DNA of 18,262 bases, taken from CAMPJM01 sp964440915 (lineage in GTDB: Bacteria > Bacteroidota > Bacteroidia > Cytophagales > Cyclobacteriaceae). The notes beneath the pieces were generated by a model. That model saw only the letters and a list, made by a program, of their open reading frames with translations, did not search any database and was not told the DNA's origin. The stretch spans positions 1 to 18,262 of the forward strand of contig CAYTTV010000060.1 of the NCBI GenBank assembly GCA_964440915.1. The letters run 5' to 3'. The stretch's first letter is position 1, and every line of letters begins with the position of its first letter. Both the position numbers and the translations under genes were made by a program. Of the stretch, positions 7,855 to 15,868 are shown one piece after another.

Positions 7855-8889
7855 GTGTATAAATTCATCATTCGACCAATTTTATTTCTCTTTTCGCCAG
7901 AAAGTGCACATAACTTCACTTTTAAGCTGCTCCGTTGGACGTTGAAAATCCCAGGAATGAGGGCGCTCTTCAAAAAAATATTTATTTACGAACATCCATC
8001 GCTTGAACGGGAAGTGTTTGGGTTAAAATTCAAAAACCCGGTGGGGCTTGCCGCTGGGCTTGACAAAGATGCCAAGTTGGTCGATGAGCTTTCCTACTTA
8101 GGGTTCGGATTTTTAGAGATCGGAACGGTTACGCCAAAGGGCCAGTCAGGCAATCCATTGCCACGCCTTTTTCGGTTGCCGCAGGATAATGGACTTATCA
8201 ACAGAATGGGGTTTAACAATGAAGGGGCAGAAATGGCAGCCAAAAGGTTGAGACAAAGAAAGTCCAACATCATCATTGGCGGCAATATCGGCAAGAACAA
8301 GGTAACTCCGAATGAGCAGGCCGATGATGATTATGAAAAAGCCTTTGAACTGCTCTATGACGTGGTCGACTATTTTGTCATCAATGTGAGTTCGCCCAAC
8401 ACACCCAACTTACGGGAACTACAAGAGAAGGAGCCCCTAAAGAAACTGCTATTGAACATACAGCAATTGAACGGACAAAAGCCCGTAAAGAAACCTATGC
8501 TACTAAAAATAGCCCCCGACTTAACCAATCAACAACTTGATGACGTAATTGAGATTGTACAAGAGGCAGGAGTTGACGGTATCATCGCAACTAATACTAC
8601 CATCGCCCGAAGCGGCTTGTCCACTTCAGCGGATGCAATAGAAGCAATAGGCGCAGGAGGATTGAGTGGACAGCCTCTCACAAACAGAAGTACAGCAGTG
8701 ATCCGTTACATCCACGAGCACTCAAAAGGAACGTTCCCCATAATCGGTGTTGGCGGGATCCACTCGCCTGCAGATGCGCTTGAGAAACTTGAGGCAGGTG
8801 CCACGCTCGTTCAGCTCTATACAGGATTTATATATGAAGGACCGGGAATAATCAAGAAAATCAATAAAGCGATCTTAAGTCGCCCATGA
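7855..8889 (+). CDS. pyrD: Dihydroorotate dehydrogenase (quinone), class 2
   Basis: The enzyme oxidises dihydroorotate to orotate with FMN and passes electrons to membrane quinone, the fourth step of pyrimidine synthesis. The 344-residue length and the N-terminal helical segment (residues 1-45, hydrophobic FIIRPILFLF then basic) mark the membrane-associated class 2 type. Visible motifs are NPVGLAAGLDKD (61-72), FLEIGTVTPKGQSGNPLPRL (86-105), NRMGFNNEG (116-124), the active-site stretch NVSSPNTPNLREL (177-189) with Ser180 as likely catalytic base, KIAPDLT (218-224), ATNTT (245-249), and the FMN phosphate site GVGGI (298-302) with YTGFIYEGP (322-330). The start codon is GTG; no nearby in-frame ATG fits the family N-terminus. 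It is divergent from the HTCS. ftsK follows 89 bases later with its own promoter-like element. Confidence 0.97.
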   Translation: MYKFIIRPILFLFSPESAHNFTFKLLRWTLKIPGMRALFKKIFIYEHPSLEREVFGLKFKNPVGLAAGLDKDAKLVDELSYLGFGFLEIGTVTPKGQSGNPLPRLFRLPQDNGLINRMGFNNEGAEMAAKRLRQRKSNIIIGGNIGKNKVTPNEQADDDYEKAFELLYDVVDYFVINVSSPNTPNLRELQEKEPLKKLLLNIQQLNGQKPVKKPMLLKIAPDLTNQQLDDVIEIVQEAGVDGIIATNTTIARSGLSTSADAIEAIGAGGLSGQPLTNRSTAVIRYIHEHSKGTFPIIGVGGIHSPADALEKLEAGATLVQLYTGFIYEGPGIIKKINKAILSRP

Positions 8890-8953
8890 CCAAAAAGAAA
8901 GCGATCTCTTGTGTCTTTTGGGTATATTGCTTATAATATTGGTCTGTTTTATT

Positions 8954-8961
8954 TAGTTTTG
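8954..8961 (+). promoter_or_regulatory. Putative -7 promoter element for ftsK
   Basis: TAGTTTTG matches TAnnTTTG and lies 17 bases before the ftsK ATG. A TTG at 8927-8929 is 24 bases upstream, a little farther than the usual 19-23, so the pair is only a fair match. Confidence 0.4.
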
Positions 8962-8978
8962 TGCTTTTAGCATCTTAA

Positions 8979-11438
8979 ATGGCAAAAAATACCTACAAAT
9001 CCAACAATTTTAAAAAAGCTAAAACAGAGAAAAAACCATTCAAATTGAACCTTGACTTTGTAAAAGACAGAAGGTTGCATCTTGCTTTTGGTTTTTTTCT
9101 GCTGGTGGCTTCCATATATCTGCTCACGGCTTTTATTTCCTATCTTTTTACAGGAAAAGCAGATCAGAGCGTCATTCAGGCTATCCAAGAAACAGGTGTG
9201 AAGGCTTCTGGGCTAGAAACAGAAAATTGGCTTGGACTTATTGGCGCATACGTCTCCCACTATTTTATTTTTATATGGTTTGGCATTTCTTCGTTCTTTA
9301 TCCCACCATTATTGTTCATTATCGGAAGCAAAGTGGTTTTTAGAAAAGAAGTCTTGCCTACATACAGTACCTTCAAGTTTGTATTTTTCTCGATCTTTTG
9401 GCTAAGCTTGCTTTTAGGTTATATCACGTTGGAAACAAATAGCCCTGCCTGGAGCTTTTTAAGCGGGGGAATTGGTTATGAATTAGCCCTCCTATTCAAC
9501 AGCCTTATGGGATGGGGCACTTACCTTTTCCTTATCTTCATGTTATTGGTGTTTGTGATATACTATTTCAATATCACCTCGCTTTTTTCCCCTCAGGGCA
9601 CAGAAGAAGTAACCACCGATACAGAAACCAAGTCCCATAAACCTAAAACAAATACTGTTGGTGAGGGCCCTTTTGCCAACAAGAGTTTGATAGACGTTGC
9701 GCTTAATACAGAAGAAGACAAAGAAGAAGATGTGAGCTCTTGGACAATTCGTGATAAAAAGTCAGCAGTACAACCAAAAGAACCACAATCCCTGGCATTG
9801 GACATCGAAGACACCATAACCAATGCGGATCCTGAGATCCAGGAGAAACAAGAAGAAGAGGATGGCCTAGAACTGATCGTAAACAATGATATAAAGGAAG
9901 AAAAGATCACGGGCGAAATGGAGAATTACGATCCAACACTAGATCTTGCTTCTTATCAGTACCCTTCTGTTGATCTTTTGAATGAGTATTCTCCAGGAAA
10001 GGTTCAGGTAACCAAAGAGGAACTTGAACAAAATAAAGACAAAATTGTGGAAACGCTTATTAATTTTAAAATAGGCATTTCCAGTATTAAAGCTACCATT
10101 GGGCCTACTGTAACTCTCTACGAAATTGTACCGGATGCTGGAGTGAAGATTTCCAAAATCAAAAATTTGGAAGACGACATAGCACTAAGTCTTGCCGCTT
10201 TGGGCATTCGGATTATCGCTCCTATACCCGGAAAAGGAACTATTGGCATAGAAGTGCCCAACAAAAACCGTGAAATGGTTTCAATGCGTTCGGTGCTTTC
10301 TACCGAGAAGTTCATGAAAAGTGATTTTGAACTGCCAGTTGTTCTGGGAAAAACAATCTCCAATGAAGTATTTGTTACGGATCTAGCTAAGATGCCCCAC
10401 TTGCTGATGGCCGGCGCTACTGGACAAGGAAAGTCGGTTGGGCTAAATGTGTTGTTGACATCGCTCATCTACAAAAAGCATCCGAGCCAGCTCAAGTTCG
10501 TGCTGGTGGATCCAAAAAAAGTGGAGCTTACTTTATTCAACAAAATAGAAAGGCACTTCTTGGCCAAGCTGCCCAACAGTGAAGAAGCAATTATCACAGA
10601 CACAAAAAAGGTCGTACACACCCTCAATTCACTGTGCATTGAGATGGACAACCGATACGACTTGCTCAAGGATGCAGAGTGCCGTAACCTTAAGGAGTAC
10701 AATGCCAAGTTTGTACGAAGAAGGCTCAATCCTCAGAAAGGGCATAGGTTCTTGCCCTACATCATTCTGATCATAGATGAGCTGGCGGACTTGATGATGA
10801 CAGCCGGAAAAGAAGTAGAGACACCGATTGCGAGATTGGCTCAATTGGCCAGGGCTATTGGGATCCACTTGGTAGTAGCTACACAACGGCCATCTGTAAA
10901 TGTTATTACGGGTATTATTAAAGCTAATTTCCCTGCAAGGCTTTCATTCCGGGTGACCTCAAAGGTAGACTCTAGGACAATCTTGGACACTGGTGGTGCA
11001 GAGCAGCTTGTGGGAATGGGCGATATGCTTCTTTCCATGGGATCTGAGATCATCCGTCTGCAATGTGCTTTTGTGGACACGCCAGAAGTAGAAGCGATTT
11101 GCGACTTTGTAGGGTCTCAAAGGGGATATGAGTATGCTTATCAACTTCCCGAATATGCCGATGATGAAGACGGAAGCAGCATAGGAGCAGTAGATCTTGG
11201 AGAGCGCGATGCCATGTTCGAAGATGCCGCCCGTCTGATCGTTACGCATCAGCAGGGCAGTACCTCACTCATACAACGCAAGCTAAAACTAGGTTACAAC
11301 CGTGCTGGGCGACTAATTGACCAGTTGGAAGCCGCAGGAATAGTGGGGGCTTTTGAGGGCAGCAAAGCAAGAGAAGTTTTAATTCAGGATGAGTATAGTT
11401 TGGAACAGTTATTGAATAGCATGGAAGATAGAAAATAA
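8979..11438 (+). CDS. ftsK: DNA translocase FtsK/SpoIIIE
   Basis: This is a septal ATP-driven DNA pump that clears and aligns chromosome termini during division. It has 819 residues. The N-terminal part has about four membrane helices (33-57, 86-116, 131-151, 177-198). A Glu/Lys-rich linker of only ~120 residues follows (about 205-325), much shorter than in E. coli FtsK. The motor has an alpha domain from about 340, Walker A GATGQGKS (479-486, Lys485), Walker B IILIIDE (595-601), and the RecA-like segment ATQRPSVNVITGIIKAN (634-650). The C-terminal winged-helix gamma domain, which reads KOPS-type DNA signals, covers about 744-805 (LIVTHQQGSTSLIQRKLKLG, AGRLIDQLE). All motor residues are intact. 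lolA follows 64 bases downstream, the same pairing as in E. coli. Confidence 0.97.
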   Translation: MAKNTYKSNNFKKAKTEKKPFKLNLDFVKDRRLHLAFGFFLLVASIYLLTAFISYLFTGKADQSVIQAIQETGVKASGLETENWLGLIGAYVSHYFIFIWFGISSFFIPPLLFIIGSKVVFRKEVLPTYSTFKFVFFSIFWLSLLLGYITLETNSPAWSFLSGGIGYELALLFNSLMGWGTYLFLIFMLLVFVIYYFNITSLFSPQGTEEVTTDTETKSHKPKTNTVGEGPFANKSLIDVALNTEEDKEEDVSSWTIRDKKSAVQPKEPQSLALDIEDTITNADPEIQEKQEEEDGLELIVNNDIKEEKITGEMENYDPTLDLASYQYPSVDLLNEYSPGKVQVTKEELEQNKDKIVETLINFKIGISSIKATIGPTVTLYEIVPDAGVKISKIKNLEDDIALSLAALGIRIIAPIPGKGTIGIEVPNKNREMVSMRSVLSTEKFMKSDFELPVVLGKTISNEVFVTDLAKMPHLLMAGATGQGKSVGLNVLLTSLIYKKHPSQLKFVLVDPKKVELTLFNKIERHFLAKLPNSEEAIITDTKKVVHTLNSLCIEMDNRYDLLKDAECRNLKEYNAKFVRRRLNPQKGHRFLPYIILIIDELADLMMTAGKEVETPIARLAQLARAIGIHLVVATQRPSVNVITGIIKANFPARLSFRVTSKVDSRTILDTGGAEQLVGMGDMLLSMGSEIIRLQCAFVDTPEVEAICDFVGSQRGYEYAYQLPEYADDEDGSSIGAVDLGERDAMFEDAARLIVTHQQGSTSLIQRKLKLGYNRAGRLIDQLEAAGIVGAFEGSKAREVLIQDEYSLEQLLNSMEDRK

Positions 11439-11502
11439 CTTGGAACAGCTTTTTTGACGGCCAACCTAGTGACAGATATACCTTACAATGAAAGATACAG
11501 AA

Positions 11503-12150
11503 ATGAAAAAAAGTTTTAGTTTAATAGCCTTCATATTACTTCTTTTTACCCAAAACACTTTTGCCCAGTACGACGACAAAGCCCGCATAATATTGGATAA
11601 TATGAGCGATAAATATAAGAGTATCCCTGCTTATGAGGCCAGTTTCACGCAAACGCTGGAGAACGCTCAAGCAGATATCAATGAAAACTTTTCAGGAAAA
11701 CTTACTGTGAAAGGGGAAAAATTCAGGCTGGATATGGGTGGACAGGAGATCATCAACAACGGGAAAACTGTCTGGACCTACATACCTGAGGTGAATGAAG
11801 TAAATATAGATAACTACAACCCGCAAGATGGTGAAATGACCCCCTCAAAAATATATGCCGCTTACAAAGATGGGTATAAGTACGTTTACATGGAAGAAAA
11901 GAAGATGGGCGGCAAAGCCTACGATGTTATAGACCTGGTTCCTGAAGACAAAAATGATCAGTTTTTCAAGATTCGATTAACAATAGATCAAAAAGGGAAT
12001 GTTTTGAAGAGCTGGACAATGTTTGACAAAAGTGGTAACCGTTTCATTTACGACATTACTGAATTTAAAATCTTGAATGATATCAAGGATGCCTTCTTCC
12101 ATTTCGACAAAGCCAAATACAATGGCGTAGAAGTGGTTGACCTTAGATGA
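11503..12150 (+). CDS. lolA: Outer membrane lipoprotein carrier protein LolA family
   Basis: This is a periplasmic chaperone that carries lipoproteins from the inner-membrane LolCDE exporter to the outer membrane. I chose ATG 11503 because it gives a classical signal peptide (MKKSFSLIAFILLLFTQNTFAQ). An in-frame ATG at 11488 would add five residues, MKDTE, including two acidic ones. The mature ~190 residues follow the LolA pattern: an early amphipathic segment with YEASFTQTL, the beta-strand run FSGKLTVKGEKFRLDMGGQE, then INNGKTVWTYIPEVNEV, and late strands around IRLTIDQKGNVLKSWTMFDK. There is no cysteine, so the protein is soluble and not itself a lipoprotein. A strong terminator at 12173-12207 closes the ftsK-lolA unit. 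A PUL rich in surface lipoproteins lies in the same window but is not transcriptionally linked. Confidence 0.9.
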   Translation: MKKSFSLIAFILLLFTQNTFAQYDDKARIILDNMSDKYKSIPAYEASFTQTLENAQADINENFSGKLTVKGEKFRLDMGGQEIINNGKTVWTYIPEVNEVNIDNYNPQDGEMTPSKIYAAYKDGYKYVYMEEKKMGGKAYDVIDLVPEDKNDQFFKIRLTIDQKGNVLKSWTMFDKSGNRFIYDITEFKILNDIKDAFFHFDKAKYNGVEVVDLR

Positions 12151-12172
12151 TTTAATAACCATAATAAATTTC

Positions 12173-12207
12173 AGCGTCAGGAAGGATTTTTTCTCCTGAC
12201 GCTTTTT
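12173..12207 (+). terminator. Intrinsic terminator after lolA
   Basis: A perfect 10-bp stem AGCGTCAGGA (12173-12182) / TCCTGACGCT (12194-12203) with an 11-base loop is followed at once by TTTTT. It starts 23 bases after the lolA stop. Confidence 0.92.
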
Positions 12208-12267
12208 ATTTATATAAGCCTAAGCAATTATTTCGGATGTAATAGCTTTTACTTATTTTTACCCGCC

Positions 12268-13098
12268 ATGACAAGAGAAGATATTTTTGCCCAGATTCAG
12301 AAGAAGAAAAGCTTTCTTTGCGTTGGGCTTGACACCGATATAAATAAAATTCCAGAAAGTCTGCTGAAAGAGGCCGATCCCATATTCGCTTTCAATAAGG
12401 CCATTATTGATGCTACAGCACAATATTGTGTAGCCTACAAACCCAATATCGCATTTTATGAATCTTTGGGGCCAAGAGGATGGGAAAGTTTGCAAAAAAC
12501 AATGGAGTATATCCCTAAAGATATATTCACTATTGCTGATGCCAAACGGGGCGACATCGGTAATACTTCTGCGCTTTACGCACGTGCTTTTTTCGATCCT
12601 GCTAGTTCAGGCTTATCCTTCGATTCCGTGACGGTGGCACCATATATGGGCGAAGATTCGGTAAAACCCTTTCTTTCGTATCCCAACAAGTGGGTGATTT
12701 TACTAGCACTGACTTCCAATGAAGGCAGCAATGATTTCCAGCGATTGGCTTTAAAAGACGAAAATGCTTTAGTGTATGAAAAAGTGTTGAGCAAAAGCAT
12801 TACATGGGGATCAGAGGATGAACTGATGTTCGTGGTGGGCGCTACTCAAGCAGAGCAATTACAGTCCATAAGACAATTGATCCCTAATCATTTCTTGTTA
12901 GTTCCAGGTGTTGGAGCCCAAGGAGGCGACCTATCTGCTGTGGCACAATATGGCATGAACAAGCAATGTGGACTGCTGGTAAATGCTGCCCGAAGCATTA
13001 TTTATGCTTCATCTGGAGAGGATTTTGCCGACGCTGCTACAAAAGAAGCAGCCTCTCTACAAAAAGAAATGGCCAACCTACTAGACCGATATCTTTAA
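12268..13098 (+). CDS. pyrF: Orotidine-5'-phosphate decarboxylase (long, type 2 form)
   Basis: The enzyme converts OMP to UMP, the last step of de novo UMP synthesis. At 276 residues it belongs to the longer PyrF branch (mycobacterial/Bacteroidota type), not the ~240-residue E. coli type. Visible motifs are FLCVGLDTD (16-24), FNKAIIDAT (42-50), YKPNIAFYE (57-65), the catalytic signature DAKRGDIGNT (91-100) with Lys93 and Asp91/Asp96, VTVAPYMGEDSV (121-132), the phosphate-binding PGVGAQGGD (213-221) and LLVNAARSIIYAS (236-248). The gene is flanked by terminators on both sides (12173-12207 and 13102-13142), so it is probably transcribed alone. No exact -7 element was found upstream; TAGCTTTT at 12243-12250 lacks the final G. 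Together with pyrD it gives two pyrimidine genes about 4 kb apart but not in one operon. Confidence 0.97.
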   Translation: MTREDIFAQIQKKKSFLCVGLDTDINKIPESLLKEADPIFAFNKAIIDATAQYCVAYKPNIAFYESLGPRGWESLQKTMEYIPKDIFTIADAKRGDIGNTSALYARAFFDPASSGLSFDSVTVAPYMGEDSVKPFLSYPNKWVILLALTSNEGSNDFQRLALKDENALVYEKVLSKSITWGSEDELMFVVGATQAEQLQSIRQLIPNHFLLVPGVGAQGGDLSAVAQYGMNKQCGLLVNAARSIIYASSGEDFADAATKEAASLQKEMANLLDRYL

Positions 13099-13101
13099 AA
13101 C

Positions 13102-13142
13102 ATTAGGCTGCCCTTAAAAGCAGAGCAGCCTAATTCCTTTTC
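13102..13142 (+). terminator. Intrinsic terminator after pyrF
   Basis: A perfect 10-bp stem ATTAGGCTGC (13102-13111) / GCAGCCTAAT (13125-13134) with a 13-base loop begins 4 bases after the pyrF stop. The T-rich tail TCCTTTTCC is impure but fits termination. Confidence 0.75.
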
Positions 13143-13172
13143 CTAGATGATCGAGCCATTCTGAGTATAGCC

Positions 13173-13235
13173 AAGCTTGCTAAATTCAATGGTGCGCAGA
13201 ATATCTTTTTGATTGAAATTAGCCTTTTTAAGCTT
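13173..13235. other. Long imperfect stem-loop in the pyrF-DUF2851 interval
   Basis: GCTAAATTCAAT (13179-13190) pairs with ATTGAAATTAGC (13212-13223), 11 of 12, around a 21-base loop. Outer AAGCTT arms (13173-13178 and 13230-13235) extend the stem across a CTTTTT bulge on the right. A T run follows the inner stem, so on the plus strand it could also act as a second terminator. Otherwise it may be a structured leader or a small RNA. Confidence 0.5.
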
Positions 13236-13249
13236 ATCTCCTCTTTTTG

Positions 13250-13289
13250 GAAGATGAAGGATTATTTTTAACTTTAATCCTTCATTTTC
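13250..13289. promoter_or_regulatory. 15-bp stem-loop immediately before the DUF2851 start codon
   Basis: GAAGATGAAGGATTA (13250-13264) pairs with TAATCCTTCATTTTC (13275-13289) over 15 positions with one G-U pair and a 10-base loop. It ends 8 bases before ATG 13298. In mRNA it would hold the ribosome-binding region; in DNA it is a long dyad operator. No T run follows on either side, so it is not an ordinary terminator. Confidence 0.6.
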
Positions 13290-13297
13290 AACTAGCT

Positions 13298-14587
13298 ATG
13301 AAAGAAGATTTTCTGCATTTTATCTGGCGATTCCAGTATTTTGACAAACAAGACCTTGAAACTACTTCGGGAGAACTTGTAAATATTCTGCATCCGGGCT
13401 TCACCAATGAAGATGCAGGACCCGACTTTTCTAATGCCAAAGTAGCGATCAACAACATCAACTGGCATGGCCATGTTGAAATCCATCTTTCTTCTGCCGA
13501 TTGGAACCATCATAACCACCATCTTGACCCCGCCTACGACAATGTGATTTTGCATGTAGTATGGGAAGACAATAAGCGCATTCATAGAAGCGATGGTTCG
13601 CCAATTCCAACCCTTGAACTGAAAAACAAAATAGACCCCGCCCTAAAAGAAAGATATAAGCTTCTTGTAGAAAATCCTTTGAAAGTGCCGTGTGCTCCAT
13701 TTATTCACGATGTCGGGGGAATTGTAAGGTTGTCGATGTTGGAAAAAGCACTGATGGAACGCCTGAGCAACCGATGCAGGACCATTCATAAACTCCTGGC
13801 ACTCAGGAATAGCGACTGGGAAGAAACAGCATATGCGCTATTGGCCAAAAACTTTGGCTTTAAGACAAATAGCGAACCCTTTCTACGGCTAAGCGAAGTA
13901 TTGCCTCTAAAAGTACTATTAAAACATAGAAGCAGCCTGCCTTCGATAGAGGCTTTGTTGTTTGGTCAAGCAGGCTTTTTGGATCAGGCAATAAAAGAGC
14001 CCTATTTTGAGGCACTAAAGGAAGAGTATCTGTTCTTAAGCAAAAAGTACCAGGTATATGATAAGCGCCTTTCGTTGGTACAATGGAAATTTATGCGCTT
14101 GCGTCCAGCAAATTTTCCCACTTTTAGGATAGCGCAATTTGCCATGCTCATTTACCGACATGGCAGTTTATTTTCTATGCTATTGTCTATTGAAAGCCCT
14201 AAAACACTTTTGGAAGCCCTTGATCTCAAACTTTCCGACTACTGGCAAAACCATGTGAATTTTGGCAAAATAAGCACGCATAGTTTTGCAGGAATGGGCA
14301 AGGAAAGTATCAACAACATTATCATCAATTCGGCGGCCCCTCTCCAAGCTGCCTACGGAAAGTATATAGATCAGCAATCTCTGCTAGATAACGCTGTAAG
14401 CCTGCTTCAGCAAATTCCTGCGGAAAGCAATAACATCACAAAAATGTGGAGAGCGTTAGGACTAACCATCGAACACGCTTTCGACTCTCAAGCATCAATT
14501 GAATTGTATAATAACTACTGTATACCTAGAAAATGCTTAGATTGCACCATAGGCGCACACATTATTAAAAAAGTTCCATGGGCATAA
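13298..14587 (+). CDS. DUF2851 family protein
   Basis: This conserved Bacteroidota protein has no established function. I chose ATG 13298 (MKEDFLHFIW) because it matches how the family begins. The in-frame ATG at 13247 would place 17 unfamiliar residues inside a hairpin. The product has 429 residues and no signal peptide or membrane helix, so it is cytoplasmic. The N-terminal third is rich in conserved polar residues: GPDF (41-44), WHGHVEIH (56-63), SADWNHHNHHLDPAY (66-80), and LHVVWE (85-90). The dense His/Asp/Glu pattern resembles a metal or nucleic-acid enzyme centre (inference). The C-terminus has CIPRKCLDC (Cys408, Cys413, Cys416), a possible CxxC metal site. The gene overlaps the next by 10 bases, so the two are translationally coupled. 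Confidence 0.9.
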   Translation: MKEDFLHFIWRFQYFDKQDLETTSGELVNILHPGFTNEDAGPDFSNAKVAINNINWHGHVEIHLSSADWNHHNHHLDPAYDNVILHVVWEDNKRIHRSDGSPIPTLELKNKIDPALKERYKLLVENPLKVPCAPFIHDVGGIVRLSMLEKALMERLSNRCRTIHKLLALRNSDWEETAYALLAKNFGFKTNSEPFLRLSEVLPLKVLLKHRSSLPSIEALLFGQAGFLDQAIKEPYFEALKEEYLFLSKKYQVYDKRLSLVQWKFMRLRPANFPTFRIAQFAMLIYRHGSLFSMLLSIESPKTLLEALDLKLSDYWQNHVNFGKISTHSFAGMGKESINNIIINSAAPLQAAYGKYIDQQSLLDNAVSLLQQIPAESNNITKMWRALGLTIEHAFDSQASIELYNNYCIPRKCLDCTIGAHIIKKVPWA

Positions 14588-15852
14588 CTTTAGGCTTTGT
14601 AGCCCTGCATTTCTTTCTCGTTTTTTTTCTGTCCCACTACATTTTTCAACGGTTGCCCTTAACCGCATTAAAGCGTTACTTTATCCCTGGCCTTTTTGTA
14701 AAACTCGCAGCAGGCATAGTTTATGGTATTGTTTTTCAATATCATTATGGCTTTGGCGACACGTTCAACTACTTTTATGATGGTCTTTTTCTAGCCGAGT
14801 GGGCTAAAGATGCTCCTCTAGCCTATTTAAATGGATTACTCACGAATCAATTTCCTGACACTGTAAAGCACAGCCTGCTATTTTCGCATCAACCCAGGGC
14901 ATTATTCCTTTCAAAAATTGCCAGTTTTATTTTATTGCTTTGCGGCGGGAATTATTGGATTTGCGCTGTTTACTTTTCATTTTTTAGTTTTTTGGGACTG
15001 TTCTACCTTGCGAATGCCTGTACCCAAAGGTGGCCCACTAAAGCCCAGTATGCTGCCATTGCTTTTTTATTCTTTCCTTCTGTGGTTTTTTGGAGTGCTG
15101 GCCTCAATAAAGAAAGTATCGTGGTAGGCTGCATGGGCTTTTTAATAGGGGTGTTTGTAAAATACTACTTTGGTTTTGCACGGCTCCATTGGCATCACCT
15201 GATCATTGTCACAATAGGAGCATACATTATTTGGACACTCAAATATTATTATGCTGCCCTACTTTTCCCTCTGATGTTTTCATTGCTATTCGTCAGTTAT
15301 ACTAACTCCTATTTCAAAAACAAAAATGCACGCTGGCTACAGCTAGGGTTATGGGGCTTGAGCTTTGGTCTTTTGCTCTTGTTGGGAAGCCAATTGCACC
15401 CTATCCTTCATATCGATAGCTTTTTTCAAAATCTCTTTCATCAACACAATGCTATTGTTGCTTTATCTGAACCAAGAGGTTTTATCCAGTTTAATGCTCT
15501 CGCACCGAATACAGGAAGCTTTATTAGCAATATTCCCTTAGCCTTGTTTTCTGGATTATTCCGTCCAAATATATTAGACGCCCAAAATCTTTTCCAATGG
15601 CTAACTGCTGTAGAGAATCTCGCGTTGTTGGTTTTCTGCATCGTGTCTTTATGGAATATTAGAAAACTCACAGGGAGGAAAAATCAATGGTTGCTTGGGG
15701 CAACGGTCGTTTACATTGTTATATTGGCCACAGTTTTAGCATTTGCAGCTCCTAACTTTGGCGCCCTAGTACGTTATAAAATGGGATTTCTCCCCTTCTT
15801 GGTTTTTATTGTCATGCTCGACAATCCCCTCCTAAAAAAATTGCTTAAATAA
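14578..15852 (+). CDS. Polytopic inner-membrane protein, GT-C/PMT-like in appearance
   Basis: I do not recognise a named family with certainty. The 424 residues form about ten to twelve membrane helices; examples are 3-23, 35-53, 108-122, 127-146, 157-174, 182-198, 207-222, 225-241, 253-270, 345-359, 371-390 and 404-413. Notable loops are a short acidic motif after the second helix (GFGDTFNYFYDG, 58-69), FPSVVFWSAGLNKES (166-180), and APNFGALVRYK (391-401). An acidic residue in the first large outer loop and a conserved FWSxGLxKE stretch resemble GT-C-fold glycosyltransferases and Wzy-like cell-envelope polysaccharide proteins. That assignment is inference. The start ATG lies inside the last codons of the DUF2851 gene. 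The gene ends only 16 bases from the convergent cupin gene, with no terminator hairpin visible. Confidence 0.85.
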   Translation: MGITLGFVALHFFLVFFLSHYIFQRLPLTALKRYFIPGLFVKLAAGIVYGIVFQYHYGFGDTFNYFYDGLFLAEWAKDAPLAYLNGLLTNQFPDTVKHSLLFSHQPRALFLSKIASFILLLCGGNYWICAVYFSFFSFLGLFYLANACTQRWPTKAQYAAIAFLFFPSVVFWSAGLNKESIVVGCMGFLIGVFVKYYFGFARLHWHHLIIVTIGAYIIWTLKYYYAALLFPLMFSLLFVSYTNSYFKNKNARWLQLGLWGLSFGLLLLLGSQLHPILHIDSFFQNLFHQHNAIVALSEPRGFIQFNALAPNTGSFISNIPLALFSGLFRPNILDAQNLFQWLTAVENLALLVFCIVSLWNIRKLTGRKNQWLLGATVVYIVILATVLAFAAPNFGALVRYKMGFLPFLVFIVMLDNPLLKKLLK

Positions 15853-15868
15853 CACATTTTAGGCCATT

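Noticed and set aside
8891..8920. CCAAAA/TTTTGG inverted repeat just after pyrD as a terminator
   Set aside because: The stem is only 6 A/T-rich pairs around a long loop and no T run follows.
9593..11249. Several open frames antisense to ftsK
   Set aside because: They are shadows of ftsK, which has complete domain support through the whole interval.
13247..13297. Upstream ATG 13247 as the DUF2851 start
   Set aside because: It adds 17 residues unlike the family N-terminus and lies in the stem-loop; ATG 13298 gives the expected MKEDFLHFIW start.
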